8,059 nucleotides of DNA from Clostridiales bacterium (GTDB lineage: Bacteria; Bacillota; Clostridia; Lachnospirales; Lachnospiraceae). The notes under the pieces are model-generated. The model was not told the origin of the DNA. It made no database searches and saw only the letters and a list, made by a program, of their open reading frames with translations. This document shows, in pieces, positions 1 through 5,856 of the stretch (position 1 is the stretch's first letter; the number at the start of each line of letters is the position of its first letter). A program made the position numbers and the translations under genes. The stretch covers positions 1 through 8,059 of the forward strand of contig DYCJ01000016.1 in NCBI GenBank assembly GCA_019418195.1. The letters are read 5' to 3'.

Positions 1-60
1 CGGCCCTTATGAGGGCCAACCCAAACCACCACTTGAAGTGGTGGTTGTGACTTAGTTCAA
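1..60 (+). mobile_element. Probable right end of an upstream IS200/IS605-family element
   Basis: Two hairpins are visible. The first pairs ggccct (2-7) with agggcc (12-17) across a 4-base loop. The second is an 11-base perfect inverted repeat (24-34 with 36-46) around one central base. The block ends 'gtgacttagttcaa'. A strong hairpin followed by a short tail ending TTCAA or TTCAC is typical of right ends of tnpB-carrying IS200/IS605 elements, and the complete element later in this window ends in the similar 'gggtagttcac'. The hairpin sequences differ between the two ends, so this would be a different element type. There is no U-run after the hairpin, which argues against a plain terminator. 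The body of the element would lie outside the window, so the call rests on the end structure alone. Confidence 0.5.
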
Positions 61-89
61 GGCAAAATAGATGAAAGGAAAGACAGATA

Positions 90-2393
90 ATGAAGAACTT
101 GTTTAAATACGCGGCAGAGCACTGGAAGACACTGATCGTTATCATTATCGTGCTGTTTATACAGGCGTACTGTGACCTTTCTCTTCCGGCTTACACCTCC
201 GATATCGTCAATGTCGGTATCCAGCAGGGCGGAGTGGAAGATCAGGTGCCTGAGTCAATATCAGTGGATGAAATGAACCGTCTGCTGCTGTTCGTACCAT
301 CGGAGGACCAGGATACTGTGCTTGATGCATATGAAGAGGACGACAGCACTTATGATGTTGAAGCTTATGTCATGAAGGACGACATTTCAGAGGAAGATAT
401 CAGCAGTCTGGAGGAGATTCTTGCTTATCCGATGATGATGACTGCCGGCTTTGAATCTGGCAGCGATATGACTGCACAGATCGAAGAACAGATGAAAGCA
501 TCCCTTCCGGAAGGAACAGCGCAGGAAGAGATGACAGTATTTGATATAATGCAGATGATGCCGGAAGAACAGAGAGAAGCTATGGTGGACACCATGGAAG
601 AACAGATGACTGATATGCCGGATACGATTCTGGATCAGGCGGCAGTCAGTTATGTCGGAACGGTATATGAAAATCTCGGAATAAATATGGATGATCTCCA
701 GATACATTACCTGCTGACTACAGGGGGAAAAATGGCCGGGCTGGCATTTCTTGGAATGGCGGCAAGCGTTCTGGTAGGTTTTATGGCATCGCGAGTGGGA
801 GCTGCCACGGGACGCGACCTGAGAGGAAGAGTGTTCCACAAGGTGGTAGGGTTTTCCAATAATGAATTTGACCATTTTTCTACGGCCTCGCTTATAACGA
901 GAAGTACGAATGATATTCAGCAGATCCAGCTGATCATTGTTATGCTGCTCCGAATCGTGCTGTATGCTCCGATTCTTGCTATCGGCGGCATCATCCAGGT
1001 GTTCCAGACCAATGTGTCTATGTCCTGGATCATAGGCCTGGCTGTTGTGCTGATCGGTCTGGTCATTCTCGTGCTGTTCCTTGTTGCGATGCCAAAGTTC
1101 AGGATCATGCAGAGCCTGGTAGACAAGGTCAATCTGGTGATGAGAGAGATCCTTACCGGCCTGTCGGTCATCCGGGCATTCAGTACACAGAAGTATGAAG
1201 AGGAGCGCTTTGACAAGGCGAACCGTGACCTGACGAGAACAAACCTCTTTGTAAACCGTGCCATGACGTTTATGATGCCGGTCATGATGCTTGTAATGAA
1301 CGGCATTTCAGTGCTTATTATGTGGAACGGCGCCCACGGGATCGATAACGGGGAAATGCAGGTTGGAGATATGATGGCCTTTATCCAGTATACAATGCAG
1401 ATCATCATGGGATTCCTGATGCTATGTATGCTCTCCATTATGCTACCGAGGGCGGCAGTTGCCGCAGACCGTGTACAGGAGGTGCTTGACAGCCAGACTG
1501 TGATCCTTGACCCGGATCAGCCGGAGAAATTCTCCGGAAATGAGAAAGGACTGCTTACGTTTGACCATGTATCCTTCCGCTATCCCGGCGCAGATGAGAA
1601 CGTGATCCACGATATTTCATTTACGGCGCGCCCGGGAGAGACGACAGCTATTATCGGAAGTACCGGAAGCGGTAAATCTACACTTGTCAATCTGATCCCC
1701 CGTTTCTATGACGTGACGGAGGGAAGCATTACTCTTGACGGTGTGGACATCCGAAATGTATCTCAGCATGAACTGAGAGAAAGACTTGGATACGTTCCTC
1801 AGAAAGGCGTACTTTTCTCGGGAGACATAGCCTCAAATATTATGTTCGGTAATCCGGAAGGCGGCGAAGAGGAAATGGTCGGGGCGGCGGAGATCGCTCA
1901 GGCTACAGAATTTATCGACCAGAAACCGGAGGGGTACAAAAGCCCGATCGCGCAGGGCGGATCTAATGTCTCAGGCGGACAAAAGCAGAGACTTTCTATT
2001 GCCCGCGCAATCGCAAAACATCCGGAAGTGTTTATATTCGATGACAGTTTCTCTGCACTGGACTTTAAGACAGATGTTACTCTGAGAAAAGCCCTGAAAA
2101 AGAGAACGAAGAACAGTACGGTGCTGATCGTGGCACAGAGGATCAGTACGATCCTCAATGCGGAGCAGATCATTGTGCTCGACGATGGGAAGATCGCAGG
2201 TATGGGAACCCATCAGGAACTTCTGAAGACCTGTGAGGTATATCAGCAGATCGCTGCTTCCCAGCTCTCCGAATCCGAACTGAAAGCGGGACAGGAGAGA
2301 ACGGAAAACAAGACTTCAGAAAATAGCAGTGGTCAGCAGACTGCGGACAATGGAAAGGAGGTGCCGGTACATGCCTGGAATGCACGGCCGTAA
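90..2393 (+). CDS. Heterodimeric ABC exporter, degenerate-site subunit (fused permease-ATPase)
   Basis: This is a 767-residue half-transporter that should pair with the next gene product in the cytoplasmic membrane and export an unknown substrate. Predicted membrane segments lie near residues 14-35, 214-236, 279-303, 310-333, 391-413 and 432-455. An insert of about 160 residues between the first two is acidic and methionine-rich and probably faces outward. The nucleotide-binding domain (from about 488) has Walker A GSTGSGKST (523-531), Q-loop Q571, signature VSGGQ (627-631) and Walker B FIFDD. The usual catalytic Glu is Asp652 and the switch His is Gln683. These replacements mark the degenerate partner of TmrAB/BmrCD/TM287-288-type heterodimers. 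The protein is longer than a usual subunit (about 580-600) because of the insert and a polar tail (about 726-767). The start is supported by AGGAAAG (76-82) at 7 bases spacing. Its 3' end overlaps the partner gene by 23 bases. The family call is secure; the substrate is unknown. Confidence 0.93.
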   Translation: MKNLFKYAAEHWKTLIVIIIVLFIQAYCDLSLPAYTSDIVNVGIQQGGVEDQVPESISVDEMNRLLLFVPSEDQDTVLDAYEEDDSTYDVEAYVMKDDISEEDISSLEEILAYPMMMTAGFESGSDMTAQIEEQMKASLPEGTAQEEMTVFDIMQMMPEEQREAMVDTMEEQMTDMPDTILDQAAVSYVGTVYENLGINMDDLQIHYLLTTGGKMAGLAFLGMAASVLVGFMASRVGAATGRDLRGRVFHKVVGFSNNEFDHFSTASLITRSTNDIQQIQLIIVMLLRIVLYAPILAIGGIIQVFQTNVSMSWIIGLAVVLIGLVILVLFLVAMPKFRIMQSLVDKVNLVMREILTGLSVIRAFSTQKYEEERFDKANRDLTRTNLFVNRAMTFMMPVMMLVMNGISVLIMWNGAHGIDNGEMQVGDMMAFIQYTMQIIMGFLMLCMLSIMLPRAAVAADRVQEVLDSQTVILDPDQPEKFSGNEKGLLTFDHVSFRYPGADENVIHDISFTARPGETTAIIGSTGSGKSTLVNLIPRFYDVTEGSITLDGVDIRNVSQHELRERLGYVPQKGVLFSGDIASNIMFGNPEGGEEEMVGAAEIAQATEFIDQKPEGYKSPIAQGGSNVSGGQKQRLSIARAIAKHPEVFIFDDSFSALDFKTDVTLRKALKKRTKNSTVLIVAQRISTILNAEQIIVLDDGKIAGMGTHQELLKTCEVYQQIAASQLSESELKAGQERTENKTSENSSGQQTADNGKEVPVHAWNARP
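2354..2363 (+). promoter_or_regulatory. Strong ribosome binding site that sets the second ABC gene start
   Basis: AAAGGAGGTG lies inside the last codons of the first ABC gene, 7 bases before ATG 2371. It decides the start: the in-frame GTG at 2329 has no comparable site. Its location within the upstream coding sequence points to translational coupling, consistent with balanced synthesis of two subunits. Confidence 0.85.
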
Positions 2394-4215
2394 TGCGGCA
2401 GGAGAAAAAGCAAAAGATTTTAAAGGAACAATCAAAAAGCTGATCCGGTATATGAGCGCTTTTAAATTCCATATGCTGTTCGTGGCAATATTTGCTATCT
2501 GCGGGACGATCTTTAATATAGCCGGCCCTAAGATTCTCGGAAAAGCGACTACGGAGATTTTCAACGGCCTTGTGAGCAAGGTGTCAGGCGGAGCAGGCAT
2601 TGATTTCGGAAAGGTAGGCCAGATCCTTCTGCTTACGCTCGGACTGTATGTGATCAGTGCACTCTGTACATTTATCCAGGGGATCATCATGACCGGGGTA
2701 TCACAGAAAACGACTTACCGGTTGAGAAAAGAAATCTCAGAGAAGATCAGCCGTATGCCGATGAACTACTTTGATACAAAACCGGTAGGAGAGGTCCTTT
2801 CCCGTGTAACGAACGATGTCGATACGCTCGGACAGAGCTTAAACCAGAGTGCTACACAGATGATCACATCTGTTACCACCCTGATCGGTGTGCTGGTCAT
2901 GATGCTCTCTATCAGCCCGCTTATGACGCTGATCGCAATCCTGATCCTTCCGGTTTCTGTGATCCTGATCTCGTTTGTGATGAAACATTCACAGAAATAT
3001 TTCCGTGGGCAGCAGGCATATCTTGGAAATGTAAACGGACAGGTGGAGGAGATCTACAGCGGTCATAACATCATTAAAGCTTTTAATAAGGAAGAAGATG
3101 TGATAAAAACTTTTAATGAGACGAACGGAAAGCTCTATGATTCCGCATGGAAATCACAGTTCTTCTCCGGAATGATGATGCCGGTGATGCAGTTTATCGG
3201 AAATCTCGGTTATGTCGGAGTGGCGATCCTCGGAGGATTCCTTGCAATCCGTAATGTGATCGAGGTAGGAGATATCCAGTCATTTATCCAGTATGTGAGA
3301 AACTTCACCCAGCCGATCCAGCAGGTGGCACAGGTTACCAATATGCTGCAGCTCACCGCGGCGGCTTCGGAGAGAGTCTTTGAGTTTCTTGAGGAAGACG
3401 AGGAAGTGCAGACCGTGGAGGATCCAGTTTCCACAGAAGGATTAAAAGGAAGAGTGGAATTCGACCATGTACACTTCGGTTACAATCCGGATAAGATCAT
3501 CATCAATGACTTCTCTGCAAAAGTAGAAGAAGGACAGAAGATCGCTATCGTAGGTCCGACGGGGGCCGGAAAGACGACAATGATCAAACTGCTCATGCGT
3601 TTCTACGATGTAAACAGTGGTGCGATCAAGATTGACGGGCACGATATCAGAGACTTTAACCGGAACGACCTGAGAAAGATGTTCGGTATGGTGCTTCAGG
3701 ACACATGGCTTTTCCATGGAACGATCATGGAGAACCTGCGCTACGGAAGACTTGATGCCACAGATGAGGAAGTGATCCAGGCTGCAAAGGCGGCTCATGT
3801 ACACCGTTTTGTACAGACGCTGCCGGGCGGTTATAACATGGAACTTAACGAAGAGGCAAGCAATATCTCACAGGGACAGAAACAGCTCCTTACGATCGCC
3901 CGTGCAATTCTGGCAGATCCGAAGATCCTGATCCTCGACGAAGCCACCAGCTCCGTTGATACCAGGACAGAAGTGCTGATCCAGAAAGCCATGGACAGCC
4001 TGATGAAAGGCAGAACAAGCTTCATCATCGCCCACCGGCTCTCAACGATCCGCGATGCAGACCTGATTCTTGTCATGAAAGACGGAGATATCATCGAACA
4101 GGGAACCCACGAGGACCTGCTCGCCAGAAACGGCTTCTACGCCGACCTGTACAATTCACAGTTTGAAAATACGGCTACCACAGTCCCACTGGCTTTAGAC
4201 GACGGGTTAAGGTAG
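2371..4215 (+). CDS. Heterodimeric ABC exporter, catalytic-site subunit (fused permease-ATPase)
   Basis: This 614-residue half-transporter is the partner of the preceding gene. A cytoplasmic N-terminus of about 32 residues leads into membrane segments near 33-53, 85-107, 162-180, 184-204 and 268-290, with a sixth less certain around 300-325. The nucleotide-binding domain (from about 361) has Walker A GPTGAGKTT (395-403), Q-loop Q443, signature ISQGQ (499-503), Walker B ILILDE with catalytic Glu524, and switch His555. The ATP-site residues are therefore canonical, but the signature has Gln instead of the first Gly of SGGQ. That fits a dimer where this subunit's Walker motifs pair with the normal VSGGQ of the partner, while the degenerate site uses ISQGQ. 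A GTG extension to 2329 is possible but lacks a ribosome binding site. No terminator lies directly after the stop; an IS end follows within about 20 bases. Substrate unknown; multidrug or peptide export is possible. Confidence 0.93.
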   Translation: MPGMHGRNAAGEKAKDFKGTIKKLIRYMSAFKFHMLFVAIFAICGTIFNIAGPKILGKATTEIFNGLVSKVSGGAGIDFGKVGQILLLTLGLYVISALCTFIQGIIMTGVSQKTTYRLRKEISEKISRMPMNYFDTKPVGEVLSRVTNDVDTLGQSLNQSATQMITSVTTLIGVLVMMLSISPLMTLIAILILPVSVILISFVMKHSQKYFRGQQAYLGNVNGQVEEIYSGHNIIKAFNKEEDVIKTFNETNGKLYDSAWKSQFFSGMMMPVMQFIGNLGYVGVAILGGFLAIRNVIEVGDIQSFIQYVRNFTQPIQQVAQVTNMLQLTAAASERVFEFLEEDEEVQTVEDPVSTEGLKGRVEFDHVHFGYNPDKIIINDFSAKVEEGQKIAIVGPTGAGKTTMIKLLMRFYDVNSGAIKIDGHDIRDFNRNDLRKMFGMVLQDTWLFHGTIMENLRYGRLDATDEEVIQAAKAAHVHRFVQTLPGGYNMELNEEASNISQGQKQLLTIARAILADPKILILDEATSSVDTRTEVLIQKAMDSLMKGRTSFIIAHRLSTIRDADLILVMKDGDIIEQGTHEDLLARNGFYADLYNSQFENTATTVPLALDDGLR

Positions 4216-4234
4216 ACCCAAATAGTGGTTTATG

Positions 4235-4251
4235 CTATACTTGCTCTATAG
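4235..4251 (+). repeat. Candidate left-end hairpin of the IS
   Basis: ctata (4235-4239) pairs with tatag (4247-4251) across a 7-base loop, directly inside the proposed left boundary. The right-end hairpin also has a 7-base loop. Subterminal hairpins at both ends are the TnpA recognition structures of the family. A 5-base AT-rich stem is weak, so this is tentative. Confidence 0.35.
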
Positions 4252-4326
4252 GAACATCGAGAAAAAACAGACACAAGTATTTGTTACAGTACGATATCAT
4301 TTTTTGGAAAGATATCCGAATTATTT

Positions 4327-4419
4327 ATGAAAACATTTCTGGAAAGAGCATACTTTTTCCTAAGAAAAAACTTTGTAATGGACGGATATTTGGCGCGGAC
4401 CGAAGAGAAGCGTAGATAA
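4327..4419 (+). other. Possible 30-codon leader ORF upstream of tnpB
   Basis: An open frame starts at ATG 4327 and encodes a basic, aromatic-rich 30-residue peptide beginning MKTFLERAYFF and ending TEEKRR. Its stop is 16 bases before the tnpB ATG, and its last codons run through the omega-RNA-like repeat. No good ribosome binding site precedes it; the nearest purine stretch, ggaaag at 4306-4311, is 15 bases away. It does not look like a TnpA fragment. It may be chance or a short leader peptide. Confidence 0.15.
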
Positions 4420-4430
4420 GAGGCGGTGAA
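4393..4430 (+). repeat. Upstream copy of the omega RNA core repeat
   Basis: This block begins gcgcggaccg and continues with aagcgtaga and a gag-containing tail. By eye it matches 5626-5667 at about 31 of 40 aligned positions in direct orientation. It ends only 5 bases before the tnpB ATG, so its tail (aggcggtg) also serves as the ribosome binding region. Small stems that can form in the downstream copy (ccg/cgg, cgt/acg) are lost here, while the primary sequence between them is kept. Confidence 0.7.
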
Positions 4431-4435
4431 AAAGA

Positions 4436-5539
4436 ATGTTAAAAGCATATAAATACAGGATATATCCAAATAATGAGCAGAAAGTACAGATTGCGAAAAC
4501 ATTTGGCTGCTGTCGTTTTGTATACAATCAAACATTGTCATACAGGAAAGAGAATTATGAGAAAGAAAAGAAATCCATGAGCAGAATCGACTGTAATAAT
4601 TACTGCAATAGGGAATTAAAAAAAGAGCATGAATGGCTAAAAGAAGTGGACAAATTTGCCCTGACTAATGCAATTTACAACATGGATTCTGCATATCAGA
4701 AATTTTTTAAAGAACATGCCGGTTATCCGAAGTTTAAGAGCAAACACAGCAACCATAAATCATACACAACAAATTTTACGAATGGAAATATAGCGTTAGA
4801 TTTTGAGAATGGAAAGGTAAAACTGCCTAAGTTAAAAAAAGTAAAGTCAAAACTACACAGAAGTTTTACCGGTCGGATAAAATCAGCAACAGTATCAGAA
4901 GTGGCAAGTGGAAAATATTATGTATCAATACTCGTGGAAACAGAACATACTGCTGTACCAAAAAAAGATGGGAAAATAGGATTAGACTTAGGGATTAAGG
5001 AATTATGTATTACATCAGATGGACGGAAATATTATAATCCAAGAACACTGAAAAAACAGGAAAGGAAGCTAAAAAAACTGCAAAGACAGTTGGCACATAA
5101 AGAAAAAAGAAGCAATAATTACAATAAAACAAGGAAAAAGATAGCATTATGCCATGAGAGGATAATAAATACCAGAAAGGATTATCTGCATAAAGTTTCT
5201 AATGAGATTATCAGCGAAAACCAAGTGATAGTTTCAGAAAACTTACAGGTAAGAAATATGGTAAAGAATCATCATCTGGCAAAAGCCATATCTGACGTAT
5301 CGTGGTATGAACTGACGAGACAGTTAGAGTATAAGGCAGGCTGGAATGGCAGGAATTACATCAAAATAGACACATTTTATGCAAGTAGCCAGATATGTTC
5401 TAGTTGTGGATATCAAAATGCAGATACAAAAGATTTATCAGTAAGGGAATGGAAATGCCCAATTTGTGGAGCAATGCATGACAGAGATATTAATGCGGCA
5501 AAAAACATTTTAGCAAAAGGATTACGGCAGATAGCATAA
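4436..5539 (+). CDS. tnpB: TnpB RNA-guided DNA endonuclease (IS200/IS605 OrfB family)
   Basis: This 367-residue protein belongs to the TnpB family, RuvC-type nucleases related to Cas12. Guided by an omega RNA made from the element's right end, they cut DNA next to a short TAM, and are thought to help the element persist after excision. The N-terminal helix-turn-helix-like OrfB region begins AYKYRIYPN and includes FVYNQ (28-32). RuvC-I is IGLDLG with Asp184, RuvC-II is VIVSEN with Glu268. A zinc ribbon uses Cys321/Cys324 and Cys341/Cys344, and RuvC-III is DRDINAAKN with Asp351. All three catalytic acids and four cysteines are intact with no frameshift, so the nuclease may be active. The length is slightly under the usual 380-420. 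A lysine-rich stretch (about 205-250) fits nucleic acid binding. The start has a modest site (gaggcggtg) at 7 bases spacing. The gene is more AT-rich than its neighbours, consistent with transfer. Confidence 0.95.
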   Translation: MLKAYKYRIYPNNEQKVQIAKTFGCCRFVYNQTLSYRKENYEKEKKSMSRIDCNNYCNRELKKEHEWLKEVDKFALTNAIYNMDSAYQKFFKEHAGYPKFKSKHSNHKSYTTNFTNGNIALDFENGKVKLPKLKKVKSKLHRSFTGRIKSATVSEVASGKYYVSILVETEHTAVPKKDGKIGLDLGIKELCITSDGRKYYNPRTLKKQERKLKKLQRQLAHKEKRSNNYNKTRKKIALCHERIINTRKDYLHKVSNEIISENQVIVSENLQVRNMVKNHHLAKAISDVSWYELTRQLEYKAGWNGRNYIKIDTFYASSQICSSCGYQNADTKDLSVREWKCPICGAMHDRDINAAKNILAKGLRQIA

Positions 5540-5625
5540 AAGGAAAAATTATATAGGGCAGGGACTGCCCGAATTAACGCCTGTGGAGATAGTAGGGCGC
5601 ACGATGTCCAGTGGACATCGGCTCT

Positions 5626-5667
5626 GCGCGGACCGGAGCGGAAGCGTAGAAACGAGATTGATGAAGC
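5626..5667 (+). repeat. Downstream copy of the omega RNA core repeat
   Basis: This direct repeat partner of 4393-4430 begins gcgcggaccggagcgg and can form two mini-stems: ccg/cgg around gag, and cgt/acg around agaa. It lies between the long hairpin at 5597-5629 and the terminal hairpin, where the TnpB-binding core of an omega RNA is expected. Confidence 0.7.
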
Positions 5668-5672
5668 AGGAA

Positions 5673-5702
5673 GCCCATTGGCTCAGACAATGGGTAGTTC
5701 AC
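5673..5702 (+). repeat. Right-end terminal hairpin and tail of the IS
   Basis: cccattg (5674-5680) pairs with caatggg (5688-5694) around a 7-base loop, extendable by a g-t pair (5673/5695), followed by tagttcac. This is the characteristic right end of tnpB elements and the 3' end of the omega RNA scaffold. It fixes the right boundary near 5702. Confidence 0.8.
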
Positions 5703-5709
5703 TCAACAG

Positions 5710-5720
5710 ATCAGACCTGA
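5710..5720 (+). repeat. Direct repeat atcagacctga, copy 1
   Basis: An 11-base sequence identical to 5797-5807. Its core TCAG-AC-CTGA is a short imperfect palindrome. It lies just outside the IS right end, within the predicted guide region, before an A-run and the terminator. It may be an operator half of a pair or chance. Confidence 0.35.
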
Positions 5721-5730
5721 GTATAAAAAA

Positions 5731-5780
5731 ATGGCGCTTCCCATGCAAGCTTGCTTGCTGATGGGGAGCGTTATCTTTTT
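5731..5780 (+). terminator. Strong, probably bidirectional intrinsic terminator
   Basis: gcgcttcccat (5734-5744) pairs with atggggagcgt (5761-5771), 11 pairs including two wobbles, and the stem extends by three more pairs. The 16-base loop holds a smaller gcaagc/gcttgc hairpin. On the + strand it is followed by tctttttat (U-run 5776-5780). On the - strand the A-run 5725-5730 would give a U-run, so it could work both ways. It now sits about 30 bases beyond the IS end and insulates the moa operon. In the IS-free arrangement it would lie about 70 bases after the ABC operon, so it was probably that operon's terminator. Confidence 0.8.
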
Positions 5781-5796
5781 ATGCATTAAGGATAGC

Positions 5797-5807
5797 ATCA
5801 GACCTGA
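5797..5807 (+). repeat. Direct repeat atcagacctga, copy 2, upstream of moaC
   Basis: This copy lies 9 to 19 bases upstream of the candidate moaC -10 element, a position where a bound regulator could act. The copies are 87 bases apart on either side of the terminator. A third match at 6060-6070 is inside moaC and encodes the conserved SDL residues, so it probably has no regulatory meaning. Confidence 0.35.
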
Positions 5808-5812
5808 AAGTG

Positions 5813-5821
5813 TGTTAGAAT
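5813..5821 (+). promoter_or_regulatory. Candidate extended -10 promoter of the moa operon
   Basis: TGT-TAGAAT is an extended -10 (TGn followed by a hexamer one base from TATAAT). The best -35 at 17 bases spacing is poor (tagcat, 5793-5798), so it would rely on the extended motif or an activator. It lies after the terminator and 35 bases before the moaC ATG, where a promoter for the operon is needed. No riboswitch-like fold is obvious between 5781 and 5856. Confidence 0.35.
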
Positions 5822-5856
5822 ACATGCGAAGAACAGCGGTAGAAGGGGTGAACGTC

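Larger units (their letters stand above)
4234..5702 (+). mobile_element. tnpB-only IS200/IS605-family (IS1341-like) insertion sequence
   Basis: The element is about 1.47 kb and visibly AT-rich against both flanks. It carries one gene, tnpB, and no Y1 tnpA transposase, so it would need TnpA supplied in trans to move. The right end is well marked by a hairpin (5674-5694) followed by 'tagttcac'. The left end is less certain. It is placed just after TTTAT (4229-4233), a type of short motif used as target site and TAM in this family, and just before a small hairpin at 4235-4251. Members of this family insert without target duplication, and none is seen. If both boundaries are right, the empty site would join ...gtggtttat to tcaacagatc... 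Confidence 0.75.
5540..5702 (+). ncRNA. Predicted omega RNA (TnpB guide RNA scaffold)
   Basis: In tnpB elements the guide scaffold comes from the 3' end of tnpB and the IS right end, and the guide is the flanking host sequence. This non-coding stretch is rich in structure. gggca (5556-5560) pairs with tgccc (5566-5570). cgatgtcca (5602-5610) pairs perfectly with 5612-5620. An outer stem gcgca (5597-5601) pairs with tgcgc (5625-5629). The core block 5626-5667 follows, then a terminal hairpin at 5674-5694 and the tail tagttcac. The guide would start at 5703 with tcaacagatcagacct. The 5' end is not visible in sequence and may lie inside tnpB. The structures are seen directly; the role is inferred from the family. 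Confidence 0.75.

Noticed and set aside
71..106. Eleven-codon frame from ATG 71 overlapping the first ABC start
   Set aside because: It has no ribosome binding site, is very short, and its sequence is explained by the purine-rich site of the ABC gene.
387..875. Long antisense open frames across the ABC, moa and tnpB genes, for example 387-875 on the - strand
   Set aside because: They are low-complexity, Cys/His/Ser-rich translations opposite clearly conserved coding sequence, with no recognisable domain.
2329..2370. GTG start for the second ABC gene
   Set aside because: No ribosome binding site fits it, while ATG 2371 has AAAGGAGGTG at 7 bases.
4293..4316. gatatc...gatatc inverted repeat with a T-run, considered as a terminator or the IS left-end hairpin
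   Set aside because: The stem is only 6 AT-rich pairs, and the T-run lies in the loop, not after the stem. It is too far inside the proposed boundary for an end hairpin.
5731..5856. In-frame extension of moaC starting at ATG 5731
   Set aside because: The extra 42 residues come from the terminator hairpin and leader, have no ribosome binding site, and precede the start of MoaC family homology. ATG 5857 has a good site.
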